Origin: Brachynemurus nebulosus
Taxonomy: Eukaryota > Arthropoda > Insecta > Neuroptera > Myrmeleontidae
Reading direction: 5' to 3'
NCBI GenBank assembly: GCA_035578155.1
Contig: JAPWDM010000005.1
Span: 12,738,832-12,802,831 of the forward strand
DNA: 64,000 bases
The position numbers were made by a program, and so were the translations under genes. Positions 46,494 to 58,389 of this stretch are shown here, one piece after another. Position 1 is the stretch's first letter, and every line of letters starts with the position of its first letter. The notes under the pieces were generated by a model, which was not told where the DNA came from, searched no databases, and saw only the letters and a list, made by a program, of their open reading frames with translations.

Positions 46494-46726
46494 TTATTAC
46501 ACAATATACTATTTTACATTTTATATACACAAATCCATGGTAATTTAACATAAATAGTTCAACAACAGTAGAATATATAAAATGTAATTGGCATCTTAAC
46601 ATAGTGTCTTACAGAATACCAAATTTTTAACATTCTGTTAAAAACAATTTTACAGAGCTTTGTACTGTAAAATAACAGTCTGTAATAATGTAGTTACAGA
46701 ATCGACCCATTAGAAACCTAAACGAT

Positions 46727-46748
46727 TGGGGGGTAGGGGGGGTAGGGG
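46727..46748 (+). other. G-rich tract with quadruplex potential
   Basis: Runs of 6, 7 and 4 G separated by TA, enough for four G3 tracts. It lies 18 bases beyond the right end of the TTA-flanked element. It is unusual in such AT-rich DNA. Confidence 0.7.
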
Positions 46749-48908
46749 TTTTCTAGCAAAATTTAAGCTATAGCTTTAAGACCGCTAGACCGAAAAATTA
46801 TAAAAATGATATTTTTAAAATCATTAGAAGTAGATCTTTCAAATAGTACCTTACACTAGATATTAATTAAAACATTTTTTTGGACCAGATTGACGCCTCA
46901 TTTTTTTTCTAATCGTTGACTGACGATATATGTGCACGTCGCCAGGACCTAATACTATACCAAATTTTATATTCCTACGTTACATAGTTATGGAAAAATA
47001 ATCTCTGTGACAGACATACAGGGAAACATGAGGATGTGCCTGTATATGAGCTCCGTTTTTTCTTTTAAGCTACGGACCCCTAAAAACATCATAAATTTGT
47101 CATTACGAATAAAACGAAACCGAACAATAGAGACATAAAATACCAACTGGCTGGCCACCTTTTCCAACTTGAATAAAAAAAATTTTTTTTTCAAATTAAG
47201 TTTTTACTCTTGTATACAAAATATGACATTAAAAACGTACTGATTTGTCCTCAGTATGAAACCAAATGTTTTGTACGTACGTGTCACAATGGGAGGGTAA
47301 AAAGGATCCTTTTTTTGTAAAGCAATCATACCTACAAACATTTGTCAATTTTAAAAACCAAAACAAGGAAAAATATTAAGGTAATCCTATTGTTGAAAAA
47401 ATACAGGTAAATATTCAACTTTTTTTTTTAGTTTGCTTTTGTAGAGCACGGAAGGTTTACTAGCATTCAATTCTATAAAAAAGAGATAAATAAATATTGC
47501 TTAGTGTTAGAAATCCTCTGTCTTTTTTTCAAGCGTCCTACTTCTAATAAAATTTCGAATAGATTTGTAAGGAAATATGTAATTTGTTCTGAATAGAAAT
47601 GTGTCAAATTTATTTAAAAAAATTCTGTGTAAATGAATGGTGAAATTTGGTCTCATATTACTATAGTTAACCACAAAATGAATACATGAAGGCAAGGTAA
47701 AATTTTATGTGGTTCAAACTTTTAACGAATTCTAAATGTTGTAGGGAACCATGAAATCTCTCTTCTTGGATAATATTTCCTTCTCCTTGCCTGTCTGTTT
47801 ACGGATAACTTTAAATATTAAGAGTTTCATCAATTTTAAACTCCTCTTCGATTTTTATTATTTTCAGGCGTTAGTATTGCTTCAGTTTCGGAGGTTTCCA
47901 AAGTGTGTCCCGTAATTCCAGATTGTTTGCAATCTCGAATTCGTAAATTGAACTTGATTCTATAGTAAATTTTGAATTTTTAAGAGAGAACGCATTACTT
48001 TAGGAACTTATACTACCACTCTCAAATCTTCAAATAAATTTTAGTGTTGGAGATTTTTTAAACCTAGTATTATAATATTCCTTAGGAAACTGTTATAGTT
48101 CTAGCAGTCTTTTAAGACTCTACTTAGAGTCTACTTGATCTAATTTTGTTTTAATTTGTATTCTTTCAGTTGTTATTTGAATTTAGAAAACTAACGCAAA
48201 TAACTAATATTATTAATTTTATAAAATAATTTAAAAAGATTGATTTTATTTAAAAACCACAACAATTTGATTTTGCCTGTATTGTTATTAACTTCTCAAC
48301 CGTATTGTAATAAATATGATTATTCAGATTCTACTAGTGTAAGTTTAATACAAAGGACATTAAACTTTAATTTTACAGCTATTTGAAGATAATAATTGAG
48401 ATGTTATTTTTCAACCCCTATTTGAATAAAAGCTGAATTCATTAGTCGATAATAGTGAAACTTCTATTGATAATTCACTGGAAATCTAGAATTTAAAAAC
48501 TTCTTTATTGTTTTGATACCTATACAGAATGTAAGCTATCTTGGTATCTTAGCTGCTTACTTATTCACTGCTTTCATAAATCATTTTTATTATTTATTAG
48601 TTGATTAAATTTTGGATGATTTTACGATAAGTATTTTTGTGTTCAGGTCCCATTTTGACAAATATATACTGTTAGAAAAAATTTAAATTAAAAGGTTACA
48701 TCTAACTCTAATTGCGAGTAACGGAACTCGCATTAAATTTTGTTGTCATTGGTGTAGGCGTACTTAATCATATTTACTTCAGACTGATACAAACAATTTT
48801 TTTCATAACAGAAATAAATTGTTCATTTACTTCCAATTAAATTTTGTTTTACTAATTTATTAAATAAATTCAAAATAATTGCTAATAAACGTTGCCAATA
48901 AACTACTT
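46749..48908. other. AT-rich stretch, nothing clear
   Basis: No gene in about 2.1 kb. Around 46925-47090 the wording (accaaattttatattcct.. agctacggacccctaaa) is of the dispersed-repeat kind. The rest has no structure I can support. Confidence 0.5.
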
Positions 48909-48917
48909 CTTTAAAAT

Positions 48918-49931
48918 GGCGCATGTAATTTCCGCACTTTTTTTTTTAAAATGCATCAACTGTTTGTTAATTTATGTGGTAAATTCCGCACTAATCAGAA
49001 AATTAACATAAGTATGTACACGACAAACCTATATACCGGGTGAGTTTTTTGATAATTGCCATTCCATTTATTCCTAAAATATTCACAAAAAAACGAAACT
49101 ACTTTTTTAGAAATTTGGACGAAAGGAAACGCTAATTATGAAGGTGATTAATATTCAGCTAGCTCCTTATTATCATGAAAATTTAGGCAAAGGAAAATGC
49201 TAAAAATGCTAATCAGACAGGTGACTCATTTTCAATTAGCTGCTTTTATTTCATAAGAATTCGGGCAAAGGGAAACTAAACTAACCAAACCTTAACTAAC
49301 CGCACCACTTAGTTTTATATCAAAGTCGAAGTATATTATCAAAAAAACTAACTAAATTAACCTAACCTTAATTAAACTCACCACCTAATTTTATATAAAG
49401 TTTATCAAAACTAACTGAACTAACCTAACCTAAACTAACCTAGTTTTTATATCAAAGTCGAAGTATATTGTCAAAACTAATTAAACTAACCTAACCTATC
49501 TTCAAAAAATATTCCATAATTTAATGTTACGTGTTTGGTACTAATGAACAGCATTTTTAAAGGACTTTCTAATGATATACCGTAAGTGGAGTCTTACAAT
49601 TTAAAAAAATAGGATTGAGGTGACTGAAGTCTAAGGAGTTGGTTGTAAAAGTTTCCCATGCCGGTCATAATGGTTCCCCCTTCATGTTCCAGAAACTGTT
49701 TTAACAGATTTTAATTACCTATTACCGTTCTAAAGATTCAAGGCCTGGCTTGTTTTTAAATTGACACCCTGTTTACGTATCATATACACCAGTTAAATAT
49801 AATTTTTTTAAAAAATAGTTTTATTTTCAATTGTTTAGTACGGAAAATACACATAGGACTATGATAGTTTCAAAAGATGAGTGCGGAATTTACCTATAAT
49901 ATTTTGTTTGGTGCGGAAATTACTACCGCCC
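48918..49931. mobile_element. MULE-like element with 9-bp TSD
   Basis: The left end GGCGCATGTAATTTCCGCAC and the reverse complement of the right end GGGCGGTAGTAATTTCCGCAC are an imperfect inverted repeat sharing GTAATTTCCGCAC. CTTTAAAAT flanks both sides (48909-48917, 49932-49940), a perfect 9-bp duplication as Mutator-like elements make. GTAAATTCCGCACT is repeated once more inside each end. The interior is tandem: about 75-bp units (49105-49280), then AACCTAACC-rich lines with a TATATCAAAGTCGAAGTATAT unit (49316, 49448). No transposase. Confidence 0.85.
49270..49500 (+). repeat. CCTAA-rich tandem stretch
   Basis: AACTAACCTAACCTAAACTA and variants recur over about 220 bp between longer repeat units. 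CCTAA is the C-strand of the common insect telomere repeat, but here the units are degenerate and mixed with AACTAA, so it is better read as minisatellite inside the MULE-like element. Confidence 0.6.
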
Positions 49932-49940
49932 CTTTAAAAT

Positions 49941-50763
49941 AACAAACAAATTCAAACTTGTAGATAAAGACAAACAGTTTAACTGCATTTTTCCAAAGCA
50001 TACTTGATGTCTTATTATACCTACACACCTCATACAGTAACCCATACGTTATCCAAAGAATATACACTTACAACAATAGTTTTTCTTCGTAACTTAAATT
50101 AATTCGGTTTCACTGTAATTATATGTATGTTCCTCAGCAGCGTACAAATGTATTCAGAGTTTCCGACGCACATCTTATACAGATGTGAATATACAAATAA
50201 TAATAATAATATACCCTTATTATTGAAAAATATATAAATTATAAAAGTTAAAAGGGTTTATGTACATATGTAGCTAAAATGTGTATGATTTCTAGCTAGT
50301 ATAGTAATCGACGTAATCATAAATTATGAATGATACGTTAAAATTATATATTTTTATAGTTGGATGGTTGGTTATTTACTATTTATTTATACCGTATAGT
50401 CATAGATAATTAATTCGAATTAAGATTTATTGCTTGTAACTAAAACAAACAATGGAGTTTTTTCTCGTCTATCGTTAAATAAAGTTTAAATTATATAAAT
50501 CGTTCGAAAAATTATTTCTTTGAATGAAAATTATAGTAATCTGAAACGAACGATTGATAACACGATTATATAAAATTATAGCATACAAAAACAATACAGT
50601 TAATACAAGAAACAATACTCTAAGATTTTTGGATGGTATCCGAAGATTTGCGAAATTCAAACACGTTTTTGTAACTATTAGGTAAGTACCTACATAATAA
50701 AATATGTATTACTAAATACTAAATCGACAATAAATTGATTGTCCTGATAACAAAAAATACATA
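49941..50763. other. AT-rich spacer, nothing recognised
   Basis: No supported gene or repeat. A short (AAT)n run lies near 50197. Confidence 0.5.
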
Positions 50764-51318
50764 CAGTTGATCCTTTTTCTGTGCGATGGAGGAGACCGCA
50801 TAAAACAAATCACACAAAAAAAAAATGTATTCAAAAATATCATAAATAGCTATAAAAAGTATAGTTAGATCCAGATTGTACAAAAAACTTTTTTTATTCG
50901 GTTGGTCGGGACCGCATAAAAAAAGTTTCATCGAAAAAACATCACTCACAATGCTCAAAACTTAGAAATTTCCTTACAAGTTGCTTCTATAAACAAGATA
51001 AAGTATTAATTTACACGTAGAAACATTTTATTTCAATTTTATAATATTATGAAAATTTTGAAAAATACATCTGTAACAAAATTAAATGATGCAATAATTT
51101 ATGTTCTTATGCAATGTATTGAGTAAATGCTTAAAAGTCGTTAATTTTTATCAAAGAAAGTTATTATAGTAATTGTTTGTTTCTTACAAATCTCGTGATT
51201 TTGATTCACATTATGCAGTTTAATGGTCATTTTTTACAAACTGCATAAAAAAAATCGCATAAAAAAATCGCACAAAAAAAACCGCACAAAAAAAGACCGC
51301 ATAAAAAGAGTTCAGCTG
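50764..51318 (+). mobile_element. CAGCTGA-family TA MITE, copy 1
   Basis: Left CAGTTGATCCTTTTT, right reverse complement CAGCTGAACTCTTTTTATGC; TA flanks both (50762-50763, 51319-51320). ACCGCATAAAAAAA / ATCGCACAAAAAAA units are iterated at both ends. It is the inverted counterpart of 55588-56125, sharing TTTTTGATACATTTT-like and TTACAATGTATTGAGTAAA-type middle lines. CAG ends with TA targets point to Tigger/pogo-like mobilisation. No transposase. Confidence 0.82.
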
Positions 51319-51320
51319 TA

Positions 51321-52779
51321 CTTAACAGATTTTATTTACAATTTTTGACTCATTTTTTCGTATTTTAGATACGGGAAAATTAAATGTTCTGATTTTTTTA
51401 TCTTATAGAATAATAGTTGGTTCAAGTAAAGTTCATTAAATAAAGTGAAGCGATAAGTACTGCTACTTTAGAAATATTTCATTTTACATGAAAAAATTTT
51501 ATATTGAAATGTTTTGGGCACATGAAACACATTGTAAAAATATATACAATTTAACAGTTCAGTAAATTAGTATGTATCTTATATACTTTACTATACAAAT
51601 TCCGTTTTATTGAAGTCAAAAATTCTCATTTTCAATTTTTGGGTCCAAAAATTTTTGAGTGTTAGTTTCAATATTTCTGACTTTCAGTAATATTTGCCAC
51701 AGGTAGAATATTTAAATCAAGAATTTAGCAGTGAATTTTTTCTTAAAGACCAGTCTTCAGTTATTCTTTCTGACAAAAAAGAACCAAATAAAAATACTCA
51801 AACGACAAAGTTTTATCAATTCCAGTTTTTTTGGTAAACATTATTAAAAACTACAGTAATGTCTCGAAATTTCTCGATATATAGTTTCTTTTTATCTATT
51901 TCTTTCACTCTGCAGGTCAAAATAACATAGACAAAGATAAATTATTCTAACTAGGGCGGTTTTGGATCGTATACCTTCAATTCATGCACAAGCAATAGTG
52001 TATTGTTTTTTTCAATAACCGTCGTTAATATCGTGTGATCCAAATTCAAGGCTGGGCGTTTATTCTAATATCGAAATTCGATTCACTCGAGCAGTGAAAA
52101 ATAATCATTTTCGTTTCGGTTATAGATAATACACTTTCATTATTTTTCAAACGTGAATCGGCATTTTTTGGCAAGAATTTATTGAAGCTTGTATATTTCA
52201 CAGCAGATAGGCAACTCAGATATATTACACCTGGATATAAAATACATACATTTTACGTACCACCGAAATGACTGATGTATACAAAATATAACACATATAT
52301 ATGTTCGCTTATGTGTTTGTGTGTGTGCAATAAGAACTTCGAAATAAGTTTCATCTTTAGATTGAAATTGGTTTTTGGAGAATCGTTTGCGTCGTCCACA
52401 TTCATTCATCTGTCTCTTGGTCTGTCTGGCACGCTTCGTCGTGGTTTTGCCCCCGACACATACATACCCAGTCCGTACGTCACATACGTAGCTGTACGTC
52501 TTCGTTCTTCTTTATCGTCGTCTTGTCCATGGGTTTAACTACAACATGGATTATAACTTGTATAACAAGGGTTACTAACAAGATTACTATTAGTTACAAC
52601 AAGAGTATAACAACAATTTCGGTCAACCGGCTGTTCAACTACTTAGTTTCTAATTTTGTTTTGTGTAATAGAAAAAATTATTTTTTTCTCTATTTCAATT
52701 TATAAAATACTGAACGAGGATAATCACACCAAGTATACGAACAACGGTAGTAGATAAAGTTTTTTTGGCTACCGTTCTA
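51321..52779. other. AT-rich stretch, nothing clear
   Basis: No recognised gene. The part at 52275-52560 is less AT-rich, with an 87-codon frame containing SRLSLGLSGTLRRGFAPDT-like wording; it has no family resemblance that I can name. Promoter or exon content cannot be excluded. Confidence 0.45.
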
Positions 52780-53930
52780 ATCAAGAACTCTTGTTTTATT
52801 CTTATATTTTTCTAATTTTTAACCATTTCAGGATACAATACATTTATGGCTTTTAAACATTTCCCTAATGCTTAAGAAAGTGTTGATATTTATCTGAATT
52901 ACATGATAGATAAGATGACCAGACATACCGTTTTTAACGGGACAGTCCCGTTTCTCGGAGACATGTCCCGATGTCCCGACCAAACTTCTCGGGACGCCCA
53001 TTTGTCCCGTTTTGGCAATATTTAAACTTATACGATATTTTATGAAAAGTTTTATTCATTATTTGATATAATTTTAACTGCCTTTAAAATCCTTTACTTG
53101 GGTTCTTTCGTCTTTTCCCAAATATGAACGAACGTATTTATTTTAGCAGTATCTTGGCTTTTCGTCACCAAATTAATTTTATGGTAGAAAGAAAAATTAG
53201 CACTCTAAATTACTTTAAAAACAGTATTATTGACTTAAATTTTCAAAAATTTTCCGGAGGAGTACCCTGGACCCCCTTTTTTTCATGGAGGTACTCCGTA
53301 CCGCCAAACTCCTCGGTAAGGTCGGCTGTTCCATTTTGACTCTTTACAAGTCTGGTCACCTTAATGATAGATCAAGTGGTCGGAAAACGACATTTTATAT
53401 TACCCGACCAAATGTTATTCCAACTAATAGCGGAAATGATTCCAGAATAGAATAATTCTACTTAAAATTAACAAATTACTTCTGAAGATTTCTCTAATGT
53501 TTAAGAAAGTGTTTTTACGAATTACATGTTAGACCAAGTGGTCGGAAAACGACGTTTCATATTAGACGACTTAATTTTATTCCAATTTATGACGGAAATA
53601 ATTCCAGGATACAATAATTGTAGTTAAAATTAAAGAATTTCTTTTAAATATTCCTCTAATGCTTAAGAAAATGTTAATATTTATCTGAATTATATAGTAG
53701 ACTCCGGTGATAGAAAAAAGACGTTTACTATTGGAAGCTTTAATGCTATTTCAGATTTTGAATCAACTCATTTTGACTCAAAATGACTACAAGCTACAGG
53801 AAGTCTATTTAAAATTAAAGAATGTTTAAGAAAGTGTTGATACTTGTCTGAATTACATGGTTGGCCAAGTGATTGAAAAACCAGTTTCCATATTTAATAT
53901 AGGTATGTAAATGTAATTTAGCAAACTGAT
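52780..53930 (+). repeat. About 163-bp tandem array, split by a hAT
   Basis: CAAGTGGTCGGAAAACGAC or variants begin at about 53373, 53535, 53702 and 53866 (spacing 162-167 bp); each unit has GGAAATNATTCCAG and AATGTTTAAGAAAGTGTT lines. A first partial unit (CTAATGCTTAAGAAAGTGTT at 52867) is separated from the rest by the hAT at 52911-53363. The same unit, inverted, is at 35500-35790, and the terminal GCAGCGTTTCTTAATC..GTCACGGCC line at 53965-54027 is also shared. This is the interior of a larger element. Confidence 0.8.
52911..53363 (+). mobile_element. hAT MITE with TAAGRTGACCAGAC ends
   Basis: The left end TAAGATGACCAGAC and the reverse complement of the right end TAAGGTGACCAGAC differ at one base. 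ATGATAGA at 52903-52910 and 53364-53371 is a perfect 8-bp duplication. GACAGTCCCGTTTCTCGG and GTCCCG lines near the left end are typical of a widespread hAT (Tip100-like) MITE type. No usable transposase remains. Length 453 bp. It split a tandem-array unit on insertion. Confidence 0.92.
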
Positions 53931-54031
53931 AGTCGTCATATTATACCGTTCTATAATATGTGACCGATCAGTACAAAATTACCCGAGATTTTACCCGGCC
54001 GTGACTAAAACAAGATTAAGAAACGCTGCCC

Positions 54032-55410
54032 TACATTACATAAAACGTTCAAATGAAATTTAAATACAAAATTACGTAATTATTTTCTTAGAACCTGTAT
54101 GTGATTGGTCCACACAAAAATTACTTAAAGTACTTGCCACCATACAAATAATTGAATATTCTCAATAAATTTCCATGTCATTCGTTATTTGAATATAGTA
54201 ATACTTAGAGAGAGAGAGAGAAGGAGAGTATCTAAAGATGGGAAAACGTTTTATCTATAAAAGCCACATAATAATTATAGCCAAATAATTATTTCACAAT
54301 CCATCCAATTGTGAAACATAGTGAACATAGTGAACATACAATGTATAATCAAAAGGAGTTTCTAGTAAAATAATAATATTAATATACAATTTTCACCACT
54401 AAGCCAACTAATTCCATCTACAATGACATTATCGAAGAATTACAATTATCTGATTGTCTACAATATCCATTATCTGTTTTTAGCAGCAAAATAGTTCAGT
54501 CATACATACATATATACACCTGTATTATATAATATGTATGTTTATACATACGGTATGTCCCAGTTTTATAAATTTTTCAGTACAAATTTAAAATCACACT
54601 AAAACTATTGTCAAATGGAAAATCCATATAAACAATTATAAACGAAAAAATCGATTTTTATATCCTTTGTACTTGATAGTTCTCCCTTAATATTATACTT
54701 AAAAAATATGACAAAAAGTTGACCGAATGCATATCAGATACACATTAAGCCAATGTTTCGTAGTCAATAACTAGAGTTTGCACACTTCTCGGGTTAAAAT
54801 GTAATTGAAGTATATTTATTGCGGTTTATTATTTTCAATCATAATTTCCTTCAAAATAACTACGGAGTCATCAGATTAACAGATTTCAACAAATACGGAT
54901 GCGGTCAAGAGAGGATGATCCCAGAGATGGCCTTACAGAAACCTAATTATGAAATTCTGAAAAAACTATGTTGCTGTTACTAAAAAAAAAAAAAATTAGA
55001 GTGAAATAGTTCCTCGAGTAATTTTTATGATTTGTTTATGATATGATTGAATTATTATCGAAGATGACATATTAATATCGTTGTGTGATTGAATTGAACA
55101 CGTGATTGAATAATTATTGAGTTGTACATCCATACTGAATAAACGCAAGAGGGCTGTAGAGTTAACAAACAACTATAGAGTTAACAAAAAATCATAAATT
55201 AACACTTTCACTGAGATGGCATTACTTAGTGCGTGTCAAAAACAAGCACTTAACGAATTTTTTATAGTTCACGGTGCTATAAATAAAGTCATCCAAACAA
55301 AACAAAATTAGTTGTGATAACTAATAGTGTTTGAATAAGAAATTTATTAATTGCACTATGTGTTTACAACAAAAGATTAATAGTTACTGTAACTAATACA
55401 TTTTTGCTAA
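54032..55410. other. AT-rich stretch, GA tract
   Basis: No gene. A (GA)n tract lies at 54208-54227. ACGGTATGTCCCAGTTTTAT at about 54550 is repeat-like wording, but no partner was found here. Confidence 0.5.
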
Positions 55411-55413
55411 AGT

Positions 55414-55417
<4 letters not shown>

Positions 55418-55493
<76 letters not shown>

Positions 55494-55554
55494 ATATATA
55501 TTGTAATATATATATATATATATATATTATAATATATTAATATATATATTAAAT
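55418..55554. repeat. Interrupted (TA)n microsatellite
   Basis: Three TA tracts separated by a single TTT and ATTGTAA interruptions, about 130 bp in all. The 65-codon Ile/Tyr frame across it is microsatellite translation. Confidence 0.95.
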
Positions 55555-55587
55555 TAAACATTAAAATAAGTTTATAAATTCAAGATA

Positions 55588-56125
55588 CAGCTAAACCTTT
55601 TTTATGCAGTGTTTCTTTGCGCAAATTTTTTGTGCGATTTTTTTATGCAGTTTGTAAAAACTGGCCATTAAAATGCAAATCAAAATTAAGAGACAGTAAG
55701 AAACCTAAACATTTGCTATAATAATTTTCTTTGATAAAAAGACTTTTAACAGCTTTTAAGCATTTAATCAATACATTGCATAAGAACATAAATCATTGCA
55801 TCATTTAATTTTTTTTACGGATGTATTTTTCAGAATTTTCATAATATTATAAAAGTGAAATAAAATGTCCCTACTTGTTAATTAAGGCTTTATCTTGTTT
55901 AGAAAAGCAACTTCTATTAAAATTGTGAGGTTTTGAGCGTTTTGGGTTATTTTGATGAAACTTTTTTTATGCTGTCCCGATCCACCGCATAAAAAAAAGT
56001 TTTTTTTTACAATCTGGACCAAACTAATCTTTTTATAGCTATTTATGATATTTTTGAATATATATTTTTTTGTCCGATTTTTTTTTATGCGGTGCTTATC
56101 CACCGTACAAAAAAAGGATCAGCTG
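55588..56125 (-). mobile_element. CAGCTGA-family TA MITE, copy 2
   Basis: Left CAGCTAAACCTTTTTTATGC, right reverse complement CAGCTGATCCTTTTTTTGTA; TA flanks both (55586-55587, 56126-56127). It is the reverse complement of 50764-51318 over its length, with TATGCGGT/TGTGCGAT units iterated at both ends. No transposase. Confidence 0.82.
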
Positions 56126-56351
56126 TATTCATAATGTACAATCAGTCACTTTTTTTCAAAACATTTAATTTTTATTTATCTATTCTAAAGATTGACGATT
56201 TTAGAAATTGGTCAACTTATCTATTTTAATTTTAATTTTACAAAACCTACAAAAAATTATTCTGTTCATTCTTGAAGATAATAGAAACACAAAAAGGTTA
56301 TTCTTCATAATATAAGTAATTGTAGTACAGTATATTTAAAAATACGTAGTA

Positions 56352-56490
56352 TTGGTATTTCTCGGGCTCAGTCGGTAATGGTGCGTATATATTTAATGAA
56401 CACACAGATGTTGCTGGTTCGAATCCTAGAATGTTCCAATAGCAATTTAATTTTAAGTACGCAGTAGACATTAAGTAAATATTTGGGAGA
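56352..56490 (+). repeat. tRNA-derived SINE
   Basis: GGGCTCAGTCGGTAATGG (56364-56381) is a pol III A-box region, and GGTTCGAATCC (56416-56426) is a consensus B box. The body that follows (TGTTCCAATAGCAATTTAA..) matches the decayed copy at 34385-34500. The minus-strand reading GFEPATSVCSLNIYAPLPTE is the familiar false protein of such SINEs. Confidence 0.85.
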
Positions 56491-56586
56491 AATATCACTA
56501 AAATTAAATAATTACGTAAAAAAAAGAAAATGTAGAATCCAAGGGTTTAATGTTTTTATTACGTTAACAATAGAATATAATAGTTA

Positions 56587-57476
56587 CACGGAGAGAAGAT
56601 TCATAGAAAAATTACTGTGCTCAGCACTACAATCGGCGTGTAAAAGGTGAACATATTCAATTTTGTACGGTAAAAATATAAAAATTATAATTAATCATAG
56701 AAAATTTAAAGGATAGAATATTCTTTCCGTAATATTAGCTCCGTAAAATTTGTAAAACAGCGCAGTAAAAAGTTCCATTCCCGACAGAAAAATATTTTTT
56801 AATTGTTTTTCTTACAAAAATTACCATGCCGTCTTATAATTATTCAAATCCTATCTGCTAATAGTAGAAAGAAAGAAAGAGAAAAAAGGTATCAACGCTG
56901 TTGAAATGTACCCCACTCATACATGCAAGTCATATAGCCAGGCTGGTGAGTGGTGTGACGACCAACACGACCAACTTGGTCTGACCAAGCACCTTGATTC
57001 ATTAGATTGTCTTACAAGCAGCAAGAAGTATTCATTACACTGTCTTACAGGACGGACTGTCACCGTTTAATTCATCATTTTGTTACTTCACTATCTTCAG
57101 TATTAGAATATATTGTTGCCAATCATTTTTGTATGCATCATATATTGTTCCTCACTGCGTACAGCCCGTACAGCCCAACCAACATAAGGTTGCGGGTCAG
57201 ATGCGCAAATGAAAGAGTAAGACAACAAGAATTAAACTATGACATACATACATAAGAGTGTGATAGAAGCTGTGTGTTAGTACATTAAATTTTACCATGC
57301 TAGCACCACAATTTTTATGAAGCCATGACTAATACTTTTTACGTTTCGATTTAATAATATTTACATGATCGTAAAACATTTTTTACTTTGGTCGTCTATC
57401 GCGCACGCATTATAAGGAAGTATGGTAATTTTTCTGAAATTTTCTCTACCAAAATTATATGATTTTTCTCTCCGTG
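56587..57476 (+). mobile_element. CACGGAGAG-family MITE, copy C
   Basis: Ends CACGGAGAGAAGATTCAT and ATGATTTTTCTCTCCGTG, TA flanks (56585-56586, 57477-57478). The longest of the three copies. It has the full TAGCACCACAATTTTTATGA block missing in copy B, and inserts around 56940-57040 not in B. Colinear with B and inverted relative to A. Confidence 0.82.
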
Positions 57477-57478
57477 TA

Positions 57479-58144
57479 TTAGTACATTGTCAGTTAGTGC
57501 CTCAAACTATAATATACTTGAAACTAAATTTGGAACTTTTAGGGTTACACGAACACTACCGTCACTGAAATCGCAAAAACGCACAAAACCTGGACATACT
57601 GTACAACAATACTATAGCTAACAGTGACAGAACAGATATGTGTGTTACTTATACGGCATGTATTAGATATAAATGGAACGAACAAAATCAAATACTTAGA
57701 AACAAAAAACAATAATTACGGATTAGTACTTTAGTTCTATTAGCCGTACATAGTACTTGGTATGTGTATGTGTGTGTACCACAACAATATGTAACTTCAC
57801 TGCTGTGTCATTAGACTGAGACGGATAGATTGAAACAATGTTGTCGTGCATGTCGTCCTTCGGTTCTCTTCAGATAATTGCTTTTTCTAACATATCTTAT
57901 CGGTTAAAAAATGGCATTAACTAATTTCATTAGTATTCGCCACAAAAACAGCTAACCCACATATGTAAGTATTATGTAAGTTGGATTAAACCACGATATG
58001 AGATGGCTTAAATAACTATGTTTGGTCGATGTGTTTACCCTACATTTGAATACTGACATTCAGGAAGCTAGTAATATCAATGATATTTTCTTATTGTTTA
58101 ACTAATCCTATTTTTAGTCCGTTCCAAAAAAAATCGTTCTATTT
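57479..58144. other. Spacer, nothing recognised
   Basis: No gene or resolved repeat. The 57540-57870 part is less AT-rich and contains CACTGAAATCG and TGTGTATGTGTGTGT lines; nothing can be assigned. Confidence 0.45.
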
Positions 58145-58268
58145 TTAGCGAATTTCCAGAATGGAAATTCACCTATTACAGAAGGTCTCATGACGCGACT
58201 TGAGCCCGGCACTATGGCTGAAATTTGTTTTGAGGTCCCTAGAAACCGAAAATAATATTCACTAAAAT

Positions 58269-58271
<3 letters not shown>

Positions 58272-58330
<59 letters not shown>
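58272..58330. repeat. (TA)n microsatellite, left half
   Basis: Pure TA for about 55 bp within repeat copy III, then imperfect ATTATAATT sequence up to the piggyBac-like insertion. Confidence 0.9.
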
Positions 58331-58336
<6 letters not shown>

Positions 58337-58389
58337 ATATATAAAATTATAATTATAATTATATAATTATATAAATTATAATTATATAA

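Larger units (their letters stand above)
45026..46709. mobile_element. TTA-flanked PIF/Harbinger-type element
   Basis: The left end TTGGTCGATTCTGTAACTA and the reverse complement of the right end TGGGTCGATTCTGTAACTA differ at one base; TTA flanks both (45023-45025, 46710-46712). Subterminal CTGTTA / TTACAG / CTGTAAA units repeat many times over about 170 bp on the left and 100 bp on the right. No transposase is found in the 1.68-kb interior, which instead holds hairpin-forming DNA at 46030-46495. Harbinger assignment rests on the TWA target and end length. Confidence 0.78.

Noticed and set aside
55364..55561. Ile/Tyr-rich frames over (TA)n tracts here and at 59274-59588
   Set aside because: Translations of microsatellite DNA.
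56298..56498. Minus-strand frame ..GFEPATSVCSLNIYAPLPTEPE..
   Set aside because: Familiar false protein produced by the antisense of a tRNA-derived SINE; the pol III boxes are visible on the plus strand.
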